In this document: positions 53,284-64,000 of the stretch, one piece after another
Position numbering within the stretch: the stretch's first letter is position 1
Layout of the letters: the number at the start of each line of letters is the position of its first letter
Assembly (NCBI RefSeq): GCF_932526225.1
Contig: NC_064047.1
Coordinates: 2,541,501-2,605,500 of the forward strand
Length of the DNA stretch: 64,000 nucleotides
Source: Nematostella vectensis
Lineage: Eukaryota; Cnidaria; Anthozoa; Actiniaria; Edwardsiidae
Direction of reading: 5' to 3'
The notes under the pieces: generated by a model
What the model was told of the DNA's origin: nothing
The model's input: only the letters and a program-made list of their open reading frames with translations
Database searches by the model: none
Position numbers and translations under genes: made by a program

Positions 53284-55382
53284 ATGGCTCCATTGTGGCA
53301 AAAGAGCTTCTTTGTGTGGATCATTGTCATTGTGGCTGGCAGTGCCAGTGATGGAAGTTCGGCGAATACGACGGAGACAAGTGAGTTGATAGACAACTAA
53401 AAAGTTTACACTTAAGAAAAATACCGAATATCGGCTTCATCCCGGTGTAAGAACCATTCCCAGAGGACACCTTTCAAGCTATATTTTCATCATGATTCCT
53501 TCTTTACCATTCGTTCTACTAAACAAATGAAGCTATGTGACGCAACTCGCAGGTTCTTACACCGAGAACGAGCACGAATATCTCGCAAAATATCCATCCC
53601 CAGCTAGTTCAAGCAACCGAAAACAATGCAATAAGATTAATGTGTAGCAATGTTCAAAAATGTTCATTTTTTAGTATTCTTTCGAAGAGATCATATGGCA
53701 CAATGAAAGGAGTGGTTAAACCTTTTTTCATTCTCGTCTTTGATTATCCGTGACCGCATTTAATGATTTTTATCATTGACGAAAACATCTCTTCTCAAAA
53801 CTTCCAATAATAGATTATTGAAATGATTTATCAGCGTATGTTTGTTTTGAGAAAAAAGAATGCGAGCAATATTGAACCACTTGACAAAATTGGTGTTCAA
53901 GAACTAGATAAATACGAAACACCAGAAATACAGAGGAATTAGATGTCTTATATTAGATAAGAATCGGTCTTATCAGCTGTTATCAGTTATTATATGGCAT
54001 TTTCTACATATTAGAAGATGTTAAAAATTCAAAAAGTCGACGAGGAGCAAAATCAAGCGAACCAGAAATGCAAATAAAAATAAAAATACCGATAAATAAA
54101 AATACCGATTACAAGGCAGCAATGTAAACTCTGTGCAAAAGTTTTTGGTTACTATAATGCGACTTCAAATTTATTAATTTATAACAGAATAGAACGTAGC
54201 CATACGGAAATCATGATATTGGGATTTCGTTGTGAAAGAAGGCCAATCACGCCGCCATTTTATGCTCCCGCTCATATTGCCGAGTTACACAAAGCATCCA
54301 TTTCCATCGGCTAGTTGTTTAATCGGATATAAAACAACAGTGCTTGGTTACTCGTTTCACCTAACAAATAAAATTCCAACCTCAAGCCTTCTCGTCTTTT
54401 AAGATAGCGACCGAGTTTGAGAAGTTTAGTGAGGTAGTTCACTTATTCACAATTCGTTTTTACTAGAAGCAAACCCTTGTGGTTGTGGTCTGCGTTTGCC
54501 TGACTCGTGTACACTATACTTTATCAAAATTAAAACAGGGAATATTTTCAAAATTTGATCCATTTGTACTAGCGTCAGCCTTTAGGTGGACCGAACACCT
54601 GTCGAGCACAAGACCCTTAATCACGTCACCAACTGCGTCAAGCATTAGTACCTCGATGACGTCATCCACTACGTCAAGCATTAGTCCCTCGAAAACGTCA
54701 TCCACTACGTCAAGCATAAGAACCACGATAACGTCATCTACTACGTCAACCATTAGTCCCACAATGACGTCATCCACTACGTCAAGCATTAGACCTACGA
54801 AAATGTCATCATTTACGTCAAGCATTAGTCCCTCGATGACGTCATCAAAAACGTCAAGCACTAGACCTACGAAAACGTCATCATTTACGTCAAGCATTAG
54901 TCCCTCGATGACGTCATCAAATACGTCAAGCATTAGACCATTAATGACGTCATTAACTACGTCAAGCATTAGTCCCTCAATGACGCCATCCACTATGTCA
55001 AACATTAGAACCACGATAACGTCATCTACTACGTCAAGCACTAGGCCCTCGTTGACGTCATCCACTACGTCAAGCATTAGTCCCACGATGACGTCATCAA
55101 CAACGTCGATCACTAGACCTACGATAACGTTTTCACCTACATCAATCATTAGTCCCTCGATGACGTCATCAAATACGTCGAGCATTAGACCATTGATGAC
55201 GTCATCAACTACGTCAAGCATTAGGCCCTCGATGACGTCATCCACTACGTCAAGCATTAAGCCCTCAATAATGTCATCCACTACGTCAAACATTAGAACC
55301 ACGATAACGTCATCTACTACGTCAAGCACTAGGCCCACGATGACGTCATCTCCTACGTCAAGCATTAGTCCCTCGATGACGA
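53284..55382 (+). CDS. Secreted or surface Ser/Thr-rich (mucin-like) repeat protein, first two exons
   Basis: Exon 1 (53284-53380) encodes MAPLWQKSFFVWIIVIVAGS, a classic signal peptide with likely cleavage after the Gly/Ser/Ala run, then DGSSANTTET. The donor is A/GTGAGT, phase 1. Exon 2 (54573-55382) begins after TTTGTACTAG, joins in phase, and encodes 270 residues made almost wholly of Ser, Thr, Pro, Ile and Met in 12-residue units such as SISPSMTSSTTS. It ends at ACGA/GTAAGT, again phase 1. Such symmetric exons can expand without breaking the frame. Dense Ser/Thr suggests heavy O-glycosylation. Later exons are not identified; the KDZ gene directly downstream does not join in phase. Gene identity is unknown. 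Confidence 0.6.
54600..55382 (+). repeat. 36-bp coding minisatellite with repeated TGACGTCA
   Basis: About 22 units of the type GATGACGTCATCCACTACGT then CAAGCATTAGTCCCTC. Perfect TGACGTCA occurs 11 times (54657, 54765, 54837, 54909, 54945, 55053, 55089, 55161, 55197, 55233, 55341), always at multiples of 36 bp. Confidence 0.92.
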
Positions 55383-55593
55383 GTAAGTGTATTGAAATCC
55401 ACTCTTTGGATGTTGTTTTCTATCATATCTTGTCACAACAGGACTTTTTCCAGCATAAATATCATCATATGACAAAATAGTTACTGAAGATGCATTTGGC
55501 ATGCCACTGATTGACAATTACACTGTACTATTGTGGTAGTTTTCAATGTATCCTATTCCAGCCAATACAGTCCTTGTGTTATCTCTTCTGTAG

Positions 55594-58500
55594 GTTGGCA
55601 CAGTCAATCCACAGACATTCCGGACAGCATTCCGTGAATGGAAATATTGCCAGTTTGAGATAGATAAAATCCGCCAACTTGACTGGATGACCTGCCCAGC
55701 CTGTGACGACCTGCCACATTCCATGCACGTTGATGGTTACATGAAGCTTTACCGGTTCGCATCTGCAGTAACGTGAGTACTGTTTTGTGCAAAGCTCATT
55801 TACTTCATAATGTACAACTTGATTCTATGTTTGTAAAACTTTTGAGTTCACAACATTCAAGTTAGTAAAGCAAAGGAGCTGGATTAGCTCAGATTAAAAC
55901 ATGGTAAGCTTAGATTAAAATAACCAGCATAATAGTGCAGGTAGCTGGTTTCTGCTTTGAAGTTACTTTACTTTATAGTGGTAGTGGAGGTAGCTCTCAT
56001 ACAAGCTGTCCATGGCTGGACAGCTGTATGTTGGTGCAGCTAACTACAGTATTCATTTGGGCAAAGGTATCTGCTCTTCTGTTTACTAGTGGTTCTGCAC
56101 TCAGTTATTGCCAATAAGACCGAAACAGCTGCCAGTTATGACAGCATACATGCTTCTTCACGGTTTTTTATAGCCACGGCCAAACGTTTATATCATTGTT
56201 GGTTTTCATGTGACGACACTGGTGGGCGTTCAACATGGAACTTTGGGTAACACTATATATTATGCTGACCTTACAACTTGGACTTGTTCTTGTAGACGTA
56301 AAGCAGACAGTTACTACGGTGAAGCCTTCATTGCCAATAACGTAAAGGTCGATGCACACTTGCAAAATGTGTACCAGTGCCCCACGAAGAAGGTATATAC
56401 AACAAACCTTAACATTGGGGATGATCATTACAAGTGCAGTAATGCCGTTCTTGTTTCAGTTAATTGCTTTTCCTATAATCTTCGTTTGACTAAAGTACTA
56501 TACTGGCTTGACAGTGTTAAAGTGTTACTTTCAAATTGTTCTATTTCTGTTCTCCTGTACTCTCGAGACATTATGGTTGGATCCAGGATTTTACGGGAGT
56601 ATTCCTTTTCTTCACGCTTTCCAACTCCAAATCGGAGTACCACCGTATTTGGTTTATGTTTGATTTAGCAACCCATTTTTTCTATGCAATCCATGACATT
56701 CTTGATTCCAGAGTGATAGTTCTAATGGCATGTGTGGCGAAAGCAACTGGCGTGCTGCAGGGAATGTGGCAAAGAAGAGGAAAAACCTTTCTGAAACAAG
56801 CCTCGAAATCGCCGGATGTAGACATGCCCTTGCCCATAATGCAGTGAACATGTTTCACGGGGAGATTTATGGGTACGCGCACCCCAGACATCTCCAGACA
56901 ACATACTTTCTGCCAAAGGAAGTCGAATTTTTTTGGTATGACGTAGTTTGTCAGTACTGGCCCTGGCTGCGGGTGCATGATCCAGACACAGCGTCAAAAA
57001 TGAAGCCCGCCTTATCAGTGATGCACGCCAAGGCACATTCCTGGAACTGTCAGGTCAGCACGTTATGTATATGCACAGTTCCTATTATTGTAAAATGGGC
57101 TTACATTTGTCAGATGTTAAAATGTTACAAGTATTATTTCAACAGCCGCAGTGGGGAGGGCGATGGCAGGAGGGTGCTGCCGCAACAACAGGCGAAGAGG
57201 TCGAACTGATAAACAGCCACTTTTCTCGACTTGGGTAGCTAATGTGAACGCAGTGATAGGCATTTGATTTTTATTTTTGTTTCTGTTTTGTCTATTTCGT
57301 TTCTAGTTCCAGTGCGTACCAAGCGTCTTCTGGTAGACTTAGAGATGGAGAGGCGGCGGCACAACGAGGAAAGACAGGTGGTGAAAAGGGAGATGCGCTC
57401 CTTTTTGCTTTACTAATGAAGAAACTTGCTACCGTCGTTGGAGCTGCAAAAAGAAAAACTTGAAGACTTTCTTGCAGGTAATATTGCCTTTCCTGAATTG
57501 ATTTTGTAATCCAAAAATATTACATTGATAAGAAGTAATGATAAATGTTGAAAAATGTTTCCAATTGTTAAATTGCTTGATTTCTTTTAACAGGTGACAC
57601 AGGCAACCAGTTTTTGCATGAAATCACAGCTGAGCCCCCACAACAGGTGATCAAGTTTAATCCAGCCAACAAAATGCATATGTAGTGCAATATTAGCGCT
57701 AATTCGAATTCGACGAGCAATTGAATATCAATATATCAATATATTTTTGTTATGTTGTAAATTCATTATTATACTATTCTATATCGGCAGAGACGACGTT
57801 ACAAATCCAACTCCCTCAGAGAGGGTGTCCTCAGGGGAAAGCTGGCCCTGGTTCAACAAGGGATCGAATTTGCGATGCGGCAAATTTCGTCAGGCTTTTC
57901 TTCCTTTGCCCCTGTACTAAATGAAGACTTGGAGGAGTTCCGTGACACTCTGCAGACGCCTGATGAAGAAGAAAACGAGGAGGAAGAAGATGACGAAGAG
58001 GAGTCTGATGAGAGTAGCGATGACGAAGGAGACGACGCCACTCCGTCTATAGCCATACAGTCTAAAGACTTAGGCCAAGGCGTCCACGCCTGGTGTTTCC
58101 CTGAAACAATAAGTCAAGGAACATTCAACGGTAGAAACGGAAGCAGTGCATGCAGCGTAATTGCCTTGGTAATTGGCCATATTTTCTGGAGCAAATCTCT
58201 TTTGCTCCCGCGTCCGTCCCCTTTGCTCCCAGAGAGTAACGTTGCTGCAATGTGCGCAGGTTTCGAACAGGGAAACAGGATTTATGACCTGCAAAGGAGC
58301 AGCCTTCCCACGCGGTACCTCTCCATAGAGGAAGCCGCAGGCTATCTCGCACCATGGTTTGACTGCTCCATTCGTGAGACCTTACCCGTCCGCCTAGAAG
58401 ATCCGCACGAGGAAACAACAATCGTATATCAGCTACAAAATGCCGTTCCTCCTGTGGGGTCTTTCAATCTAGTTTGCCTAACGATAAGTTGTAGGTCTGC

Positions 58501-58684
58501 ACTTTTCGTGATCAGCGGCACTCAAATTGCTTACTTTGATAGCCACTCGCATATGGCTAATCACGGCGCGCTAGTACTGTTATGTGCAACAGAAAACAAG
58601 CGTACGTTTTCCGAGGCGTTATGGCGTTACGAGGGCTTTAACAAATCCACATATGGTAACTTATCTATGGTAGAATTTCATTAA
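55594..58684 (+). pseudogene. KDZ-type transposase gene with C-terminal protease-like region, 5' incomplete
   Basis: KDZ (Kyakuja-Dileera-Zisupton) proteins are DDE-type transposases with cysteine clusters. Exons with matching phases: 55594-55772 (CPACDDLPHSMHVDGYMKLYRF), 56296-56392 (QNVYQCPTKK), 56712-57053 (MCGESNWRAAG, EIAGCRHALAHNAVNMF, GEIYGYAHP, FFWYDVVCQYWPWL, MKPALSVMHAKAHSWNCQ) and 57146-57234 (QWGGRWQEGAAATTGEEVEL). Then follow a degraded exon from about 57307 to 57477 with adjacent stops TAA TGA (57414-57419), 57594-57646, and a final exon 57791-58684. The final exon holds an acidic run and a domain with NGSSACSVIALVIG and FDSHSHMANHGALV, which looks like a Cys-His protease. N-terminal exons are missing. 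Family call is by pattern; the protease call is weaker. Confidence 0.7.
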
Positions 58685-59279
58685 ATTTGTAGCCGGGGTC
58701 ACCTGCTGAATAGACAAATTGTTAGTCGTCCCTAACTTTTACTCGCTAACATGCGCACACGCAAATCTTCAGTGGAACATAGGGATGTGTGTCCTATCGT
58801 GATACAGAACGAGGACTCTTTACTTCGGGATATCATTTCTGTCCCAACGCAACGTTAGGTAAAAGTGATTGTATAGGCATGTAACTGTAACTGTAAAGTA
58901 GCACATTTATATTAATCCGGCGAGGCTGGGATTATCAAACAGACAGAACTTATAATTAAAAGTAGTGAACAAATCAAATGTCGCCAGTGTAATGTCAATT
59001 TCACATTTTAAACATTAATAAAAAAGTAACTAGGGGTAGGTTGTAGGCTTAGAGATAGGCGATAAGGGGTAAGCCCCAGAGCGGACAAGCCCGTTCTCTT
59101 TCCTTGTTCGCCTATGCGTTTCAGCACCGATTCTGACAGAGGCGTTCAGTCATAGCCTTAGGTTCATTGAGGTAGACCCCGAGGAGAGTACCCCCCCCCC
59201 GTTTTGAGTTTTACCCCCCAAAAAGTGAAAACTATAGGGATCCCTCATAGCCTTAGTTTCGTTGGGGTAGACCAATAGA
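58685..59279. other. Gene-free stretch
   Basis: No supported coding region or repeat apart from a short C run near 59193-59201. Confidence 0.4.
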
Positions 59280-59495
59280 CCGTTTAGGGGTTAGGGATTA
59301 GGGTTGGGCTTAGGGTTGGGTTAGGGATTAGGGTTGGGGTTAGGATTGGGGTTAGGGTAGGGTTGGGGTTAGGGTAGGGTTAGGGTAGGGTTAGGGTAGT
59401 GTAGGGTAGGGTTAGGATAGGGTTGGGGTTGGGGTTAGGATTGGGGTTAGGGTAGGGTTAGGGTAGGGTTAGGGTTGGGGTTAGTCTTAGGGATT
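59280..59495 (+). repeat. Degenerate TTAGGG-like interstitial tract
   Basis: About 200 bp of GGGTTAGGG, GGGTAGGGTTAG and GGGTTGGGGTTAGG variants. Units are 5-8 bases long, so it is telomere-like rather than a clean (TTAGGG)n. TTAGGG is the usual animal telomere repeat. Confidence 0.85.
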
Positions 59496-59930
59496 CCTCT
59501 TTGCATTAGTTGTGATGGGGTAGACCGAGGATTATGACTTAGCAGGCTCCGATCGCGTTCAACACAGACAGTTTTTTCTCTTGCATTAAGGACGTTCGCT
59601 AAAAAGGCAAAGGAAATAAGAGGCTGACTTTTTAATCGTAATTGCAGCTTTGGGACGAGTTTATCTGAATATTCAACTTGACGAGGTTTATCCGGACTGC
59701 TGTGACACTTGCAGCCAGCAGTTAATGAGAGAAGTGTTAGTATGTTAATGATCCCTTTGGCGTATTTTAGTGCAAAAATCTCGTGTTTTCAGTTTAATTA
59801 ATAATAATATTTATTTGTAAAGCGCTAAATCTATGTGGGCATTTTAAACGAAATAAAGAAAACAAAGAATTACATATAAAGAATATCTAGATTACATTAA
59901 CCATTGTAAAATAAACGGAACAAGTGCCTG
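59496..59930. other. Gene-free stretch
   Basis: No supported coding region. The sequence AATAATAATATTTATTTGTA at 59801-59820 borders the RT fragment on its 3' side. Confidence 0.4.
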
Positions 59931-60770
59931 TTTAAAAATAAGTCCTCGTATCCCTTGATGATGATGCATGGATGATTGTTTTTAAGGTGATTGTCAATAA
60001 ACATGCCAAGATATTTAATAGTACTTTTGTGCTCGATATCACAGGCTGTGATGGTGATATTACCATTTTTCCTAGGTGATTTAATAATAATGTAGTTAGT
60101 TTTCTTAAAGTTAATGGATAATTTATTTGCATTGCAATATTTGATTACATTTAATAGTTCAGTGTTAATGGTTAGCTCTAAATCTTTAGGATTTTTAGAT
60201 GAATAGCAAATGTTTGTATCGTCTGCAAATATCCTGAATTTCAGTTTTTTTTAGGAGTGTGGGAGGTCATTGATGTATAGAAGAAAAAGCAAAGGTCCAA
60301 GTGTTGACCCTTGTGGGACTCCGCAGGTAATTGGTTGAAGGTCCGATTCAGTGTTTCCTAATTTGACAAACTGTTTTCTTTCATTTAGGTAGCTTGAAAA
60401 CCATTTTTGTGGGGTATCCCTAATTCCATATTTGTACATTTTATCAAGTAAAATGTTATGGTTTAGGGTATCAAATGCCTTCGAGAAATCAAGGAAAATA
60501 CCACAGGTCAGCATGTTTTGATCTAGTGCTGTTTTAAGGTTTTCGATAGTTTCTAAGATTGCATGCTCTGTAAAGTGGCCTTTCCTGAATCCAAACTGAT
60601 ATTGAAATAAGATATTATGCTTTTCAAGATAGAAGATTAATTGATCATATACAAGTTTTTCAAGGATTTTTTTAAAGGAGAAAAGAATAGCTATTTGCCT
60701 GTAGTTTCCTGGTTGAGAGGGGTTACTTTTAAATATTGGGGTTACTCGTGAGATCTTGAAGGTATTACAA
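59930..60770 (-). pseudogene. LINE reverse transcriptase fragment
   Basis: On the minus strand the open part 60514-60251 encodes FLDFSKAFDTLNHNILLDKM, FSSYLNERKQFV and CGVPQGSTLGPLLFLLYIND. After a shift near 60250 the catalytic box FADDTNICYSS and downstream LSINFKKTNYI follow to about 59940. Upstream, up to about 60770, pieces such as VTPIFK and ILEKLVYDQL are visible with breaks. It is a CR1/Jockey-type RT fragment, different from the LINE at 17.5-26 kb. Confidence 0.75.
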
Positions 60771-61005
60771 AATAAAAGAAAGCATCAATAGAAAAAGGAG
60801 GTCCAAGAACGAAACAAGCAATAAAGCAGCAGCTAACAAAACTGAAAACATTCGAAGTTTTCGGGTACAGAGAATACTTGAGTGCTTTGAGAAACAGGCC
60901 CCTGGTTAAGCAGTTATAATCACACAAAAAAACAGACTTGAAAAATAAACTGATTGATTTTGTTTTGTACATGGAGCATGCTATGTTCATGTTGACGCCG
61001 CCTCG
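60771..61005. other. Gene-free stretch
   Basis: AT-rich, with no supported gene between the RT fragment and the Pro/Thr/Ala repeat. Confidence 0.4.
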
Positions 61006-61160
61006 GTTGGTGTTGTCGCCGCGGGTGCCCCCGTTGGTGGTGTTGTCGCCGCGGGTGCCCCCGTGGGTGGTGTTGTCGCCGCGGGTGCTGCCGTGGGTGG
61101 TGTTGTCGCCGCGGGTGCAACCGTGGGTGGTGTTGTTGCCGCGGGTGTTTTTCTTTGGGC
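61006..61160 (-). repeat. 30-bp GC-rich repeat, possible Pro/Ala/Thr-rich exon on minus
   Basis: About five units of GTGTTGTCGCCGCGGGTGCC plus CCCGTGGGTG. On the minus strand they read TPPTGAPAAT repeats after an acceptor-like TTTCAG at about 61161, ending at a stop near 60987. It could be a terminal mucin-like exon; no partner exon was found. Confidence 0.6.
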
Positions 61161-61739
61161 TGAAATTGACAAACTAGTTTTTGTTATCAAATGAGGCGAA
61201 CTTTTCTTGTTTTTACCAATTGGGATTATTTAATACAATCAGATTACTTTTAAGTATTTAAAAAGAGAATTTGCTCAGTATCATAAACACAACGCGACGG
61301 TCCGCCTCGACCTGATCATAATAAAGTTCGACTTGAAATTGAACTTGAAAAGTTGATAAATTTCAGCATCTCTGAATCGTCTTTTGCCCTGGGACTACTT
61401 TATTTATGCAATTACCAATACAGCATACACAAATCAATATGGTCAAGATATAAATTTACTAGGGGAGGGCTCTAGTAGTTTAAATATTGTTCTGTAAATT
61501 TTGTGGAAAAAGATATCTGTATCACAGACCTCTCATGAATCTATCAAACAAGCGGAAGGCAAGTTGGCCATCCTCGTCAGGTTTGGCCTCCTGCTGGTCC
61601 CCGATAAACTTCAGACCCCTTCCTCTTGTGCCGTAGCAGGATGTGGTCGTCCCTTTGCCGTGGTCGTCCCTTTGCCGTGTCTGAGAGAAGGGATGAAGCA
61701 TGTCGGAAATTTATGGCAAGAGCTAAAACTGTTGAACCC
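61161..61739. other. Gene-free stretch
   Basis: No supported gene. A tandem duplication of GGTCGTCCCTTTGCCGTG occurs at 61645-61680. Confidence 0.4.
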
Positions 61740-61970
61740 TTAAAATCTGTGGTTAATAACATGACAACTGTCCAACATGGATATAATTTGAGATCAGGAA
61801 ATGAGAAAATAATAGGACCGCAAGCTAATACTTGTAGGTTTAGAGATTTCGTGACTGTGCGCTATTGTTAGTTTCTGTGTGACGACCTCTCACTTGTAAT
61901 TCAGCCATGATAGCTGCAATGGTGTAGAAATAAACATATATTATTATTATTATTATTATTATTATTACAA
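61740..61970 (+). mobile_element. LINE 3' end fragment with (TTA)n tail
   Basis: The segment encodes QHGYNLRSGNEKIIGPQAN and ends with a stop near 61871, followed by AATAAAC and (TTA)9. This resembles the last residues and tail of CR1/L2-type LINEs (NLR...P motif, then A/T-rich microsatellite). The rest of the element is absent. Confidence 0.45.
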
Positions 61971-62929
61971 AGACAAACATTTCTTAACTGCAAAATCAAA
62001 AACTTTAGCGAACAACTCAAGCTAGTAATAATAATTAAAATGGTAATCTGATGACATCAGTTTCGGCAGTGCACCCTCTAATAAATATACTTCTTTTAAT
62101 GTCAAAGACATTCCACTCTCTTACTCTCTTTTTTCATTGCTCCATATTCTGTTTGTGTGTGTGTCTGTTTTTTTTTGTTTTTTTGCGGCCAGGAGCTCTT
62201 TAGACACAACAGGAAATGTTACTTATTAGTAAAAATTATTTAAAGAAATTAGCTTGAAACGAGCAGACTTTTTGGCCCTTTTACCAAATTATTTGGAAAG
62301 GAAATAAGAGTATACTGTAAACAAAATTTGAGTGAGTTTGAAATGAGTGAGTTTTGGCACCTTTATGGTTAAAACTATTGGTAACCACGTCCAATTTGGT
62401 ATCTTTCATTAAGGGTGGTAAAGGGGGGTATGGATGACATTTTCACGGACAGAAAAATGGCTTTCCACGTTTTACTGGCTGAAACAAACAGCGCCTAGAA
62501 AATAAGTATAAGCTAGATCTGGGTTCACGTGGACTCAAAACTGCTAAATCATGTTAGATCACGTTCCACGGAGATGGAAAATGGACGATTTCACGATTCT
62601 CGGCAGTGTAAAACGGCCATATCTCGTTTCACGAAGACACACTTTACCACCCTGTTCATTGGTTATTCTAATGAACATATAACGGGAGTTGTCCGGGAAA
62701 TCTCCTAAAGATTGTTTTCTAAAGCTTGTTTTGTATGATTACGCAATACAGTATAATAATTAATCTTACCCTATCGAAAAGATGTCCTCTTTGGTGGGTG
62801 ATATTCCCATCCCCCCTCATTTCCTTCTTTTTGGGGGGAGGGAAAGTGGCCTTGCACGTTGTACAAACTCTTCGTGCAAGGGCATTGCTGCCATTGCAGC
62901 TATGGCATCTCTAAAATACCATAGAGAAG
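61971..62929. other. Gene-free stretch
   Basis: AT-rich, with no supported coding region. A G-run (GGGGGGAGGG) is at about 62834-62843. Confidence 0.4.
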
Positions 62930-64000
62930 AAGCATACAATTAACTGAAAGTGAAGCATACAATTAACATGCTGAAAGTGAAGCATACAATTAACATGCTG
63001 AAAGTGAAGCATACAATTAACATGCTGAAAGTGAAGCATACAATTAACATGCTGAAAGTGAAGCATACAATTAACATGCTGAAAGTGAAGCATACAATTA
63101 ACATGCTGAAAGTGAAGCATACAATTAACATGCTGAAAGTGAAGCATACAATTAACATGCTGAAAGTGAAGCATACAATTAACATGATGAAAGTGAAGCA
63201 TACAATTAACATGCTGAAAGTGAAGCATACAATTAACATGCTGAAAGTGAAGCATACAATTAACATGCTGAAAGTGAAGCATACAATTAACATGATGAAA
63301 GTGAAGCATACAATTAACATGCTGAAAGTGAAGCATACAATTAACATGTTGAAAGTGAAGCATACAATTAACATGCTGAAAGTGAAGCATACAATTAACA
63401 TGCTGAAAGTGAAGCATACAATTAACATGCTGAAAGTGAAGCATACAATTAACATGCTGAAAGTGAAGCATACAATTAACATGCTGAAAGTGAAGCATAC
63501 AATTAACATGCTGAAAGTGAAGCATACAATTAACATGCTGAAAGTGAAGCATACAATTAACATGATGAAAGTGAAGCATACAATTAACATGCTGAAAGTG
63601 AAGCATACAATTAACATGTTGAAAGTGAAGCATACAATTAACATGCTGAAAGTGAAGCATACAATTAACATGCTGAAAGTGAAGCATACAATTAACATGC
63701 TGAAAGTGAAGCATACAATTAACATGCTGAAAGTGAAGCATACAATTAACATGATGAAAGTGAAGCATACAATTAACATGCTGAAAGTGAAGCATACAAT
63801 TAACATGCTGAAAGTGAAGCATACAATTAACATGCTGAAAGTGAAGCATACAATTAACATGCTGAAAGTGAAGCATACAATTAACATGCTGAAAGTGAAG
63901 CATACAATTAACATGCTGAAAGTGAAGCATACAATTAACATGCTGAAAGTGAAGCATACAATTAACATGCTGAAAGTGAAGCATACAATAAACATGCTGA
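62930..64000. repeat. 27-bp satellite running off the right edge
   Basis: About 39 units of CATACAATTAACATGCTGAA plus AGTGAAG, almost identical. Variant units ATGATG (63184, 63292, 63562, 63751) and ATGTTG (63346, 63616) show a 270-bp (ten-unit) internal duplication: 63292/63346 recur as 63562/63616. Because 27 is a multiple of three, long open frames occur on the minus strand; they are not genes. Confidence 0.95.

Noticed and set aside
55383-55593. Joining the mucin-like exon to the KDZ exon as one protein
   Set aside because: The mucin-like exon ends in phase 1, but the KDZ exon reads its motifs only from phase 0; the joined frame stops after a few codons.
62911-63995. Open frames of about 350 codons on the minus strand
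   Set aside because: They are pure translation of the 27-bp satellite, present in two frames at once and without any start or end structure of a gene.

Overview
The window reads as an animal genome, most likely an anthozoan cnidarian (coral or sea anemone). This is an inference from three things: a spliced STRA6-like vitamin A transporter gene, the mix of repeats (Harbinger, a PHD-finger LINE, a Ty3-type LTR element, KDZ, many MITEs and minisatellites), and an integrated double-jelly-roll DNA-virus-like element. About 1-9.6 kb is visibly GC-rich; most of the rest is AT-rich.

Region 1 (1 to about 10.3 kb) is a decayed virus-like element related to polintons/adintoviruses. Its plus strand carries a broken major capsid gene, an intact A32/FtsK-type packaging ATPase, several small structural or membrane proteins and a broken retrovirus-type integrase. 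Its minus strand carries a small zinc-finger protein and one long broken gene that joins family B DNA polymerase, an SF1 helicase and an HNH domain. The two transcription blocks converge on a hairpin at about 5.38-5.47 kb. Repeats of 62 bp and 49 bp lie at the right end. The left end is outside the window.

Region 2 (about 10.3-28.7 kb) is a nest of transposons: MITEs, Harbinger copy 1 (about 11.77-16.79 kb), an inverted-repeat rearrangement, a LINE with a 2A-like motif, PHD finger, endonuclease and reverse transcriptase (about 17.5-26.07 kb), and a young 4,380-bp Ty3/gypsy element (19744-24123) inserted in that LINE with 154-bp LTRs and the target duplication CCGTC. A 1.68-kb foldback element (26067-27748) follows.

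Region 3 (28747-51317, plus strand) is a STRA6-like gene. I could assemble 18 coding exons with every splice phase matching, giving 608 codons. Its introns hold a second, inverted Harbinger copy (about 33.19-37.39 kb), a 39-bp minisatellite, and an exceptional 3.3-kb array of 42-bp units. Each array unit copies the end of exon 16 plus its 5' splice site, making nearly 80 tandem splice-donor-like sites.

Region 4 (51.3-64 kb) has MITEs, a signal-peptide plus Ser/Thr-rich (mucin-like) repeat gene whose 36-bp coding repeat carries 11 perfect TGACGTCA palindromes, a decayed multi-exon KDZ-type transposase gene with a C-terminal protease-like region, a degenerate TTAGGG-like tract, LINE fragments, and a 27-bp satellite that runs off the right edge.
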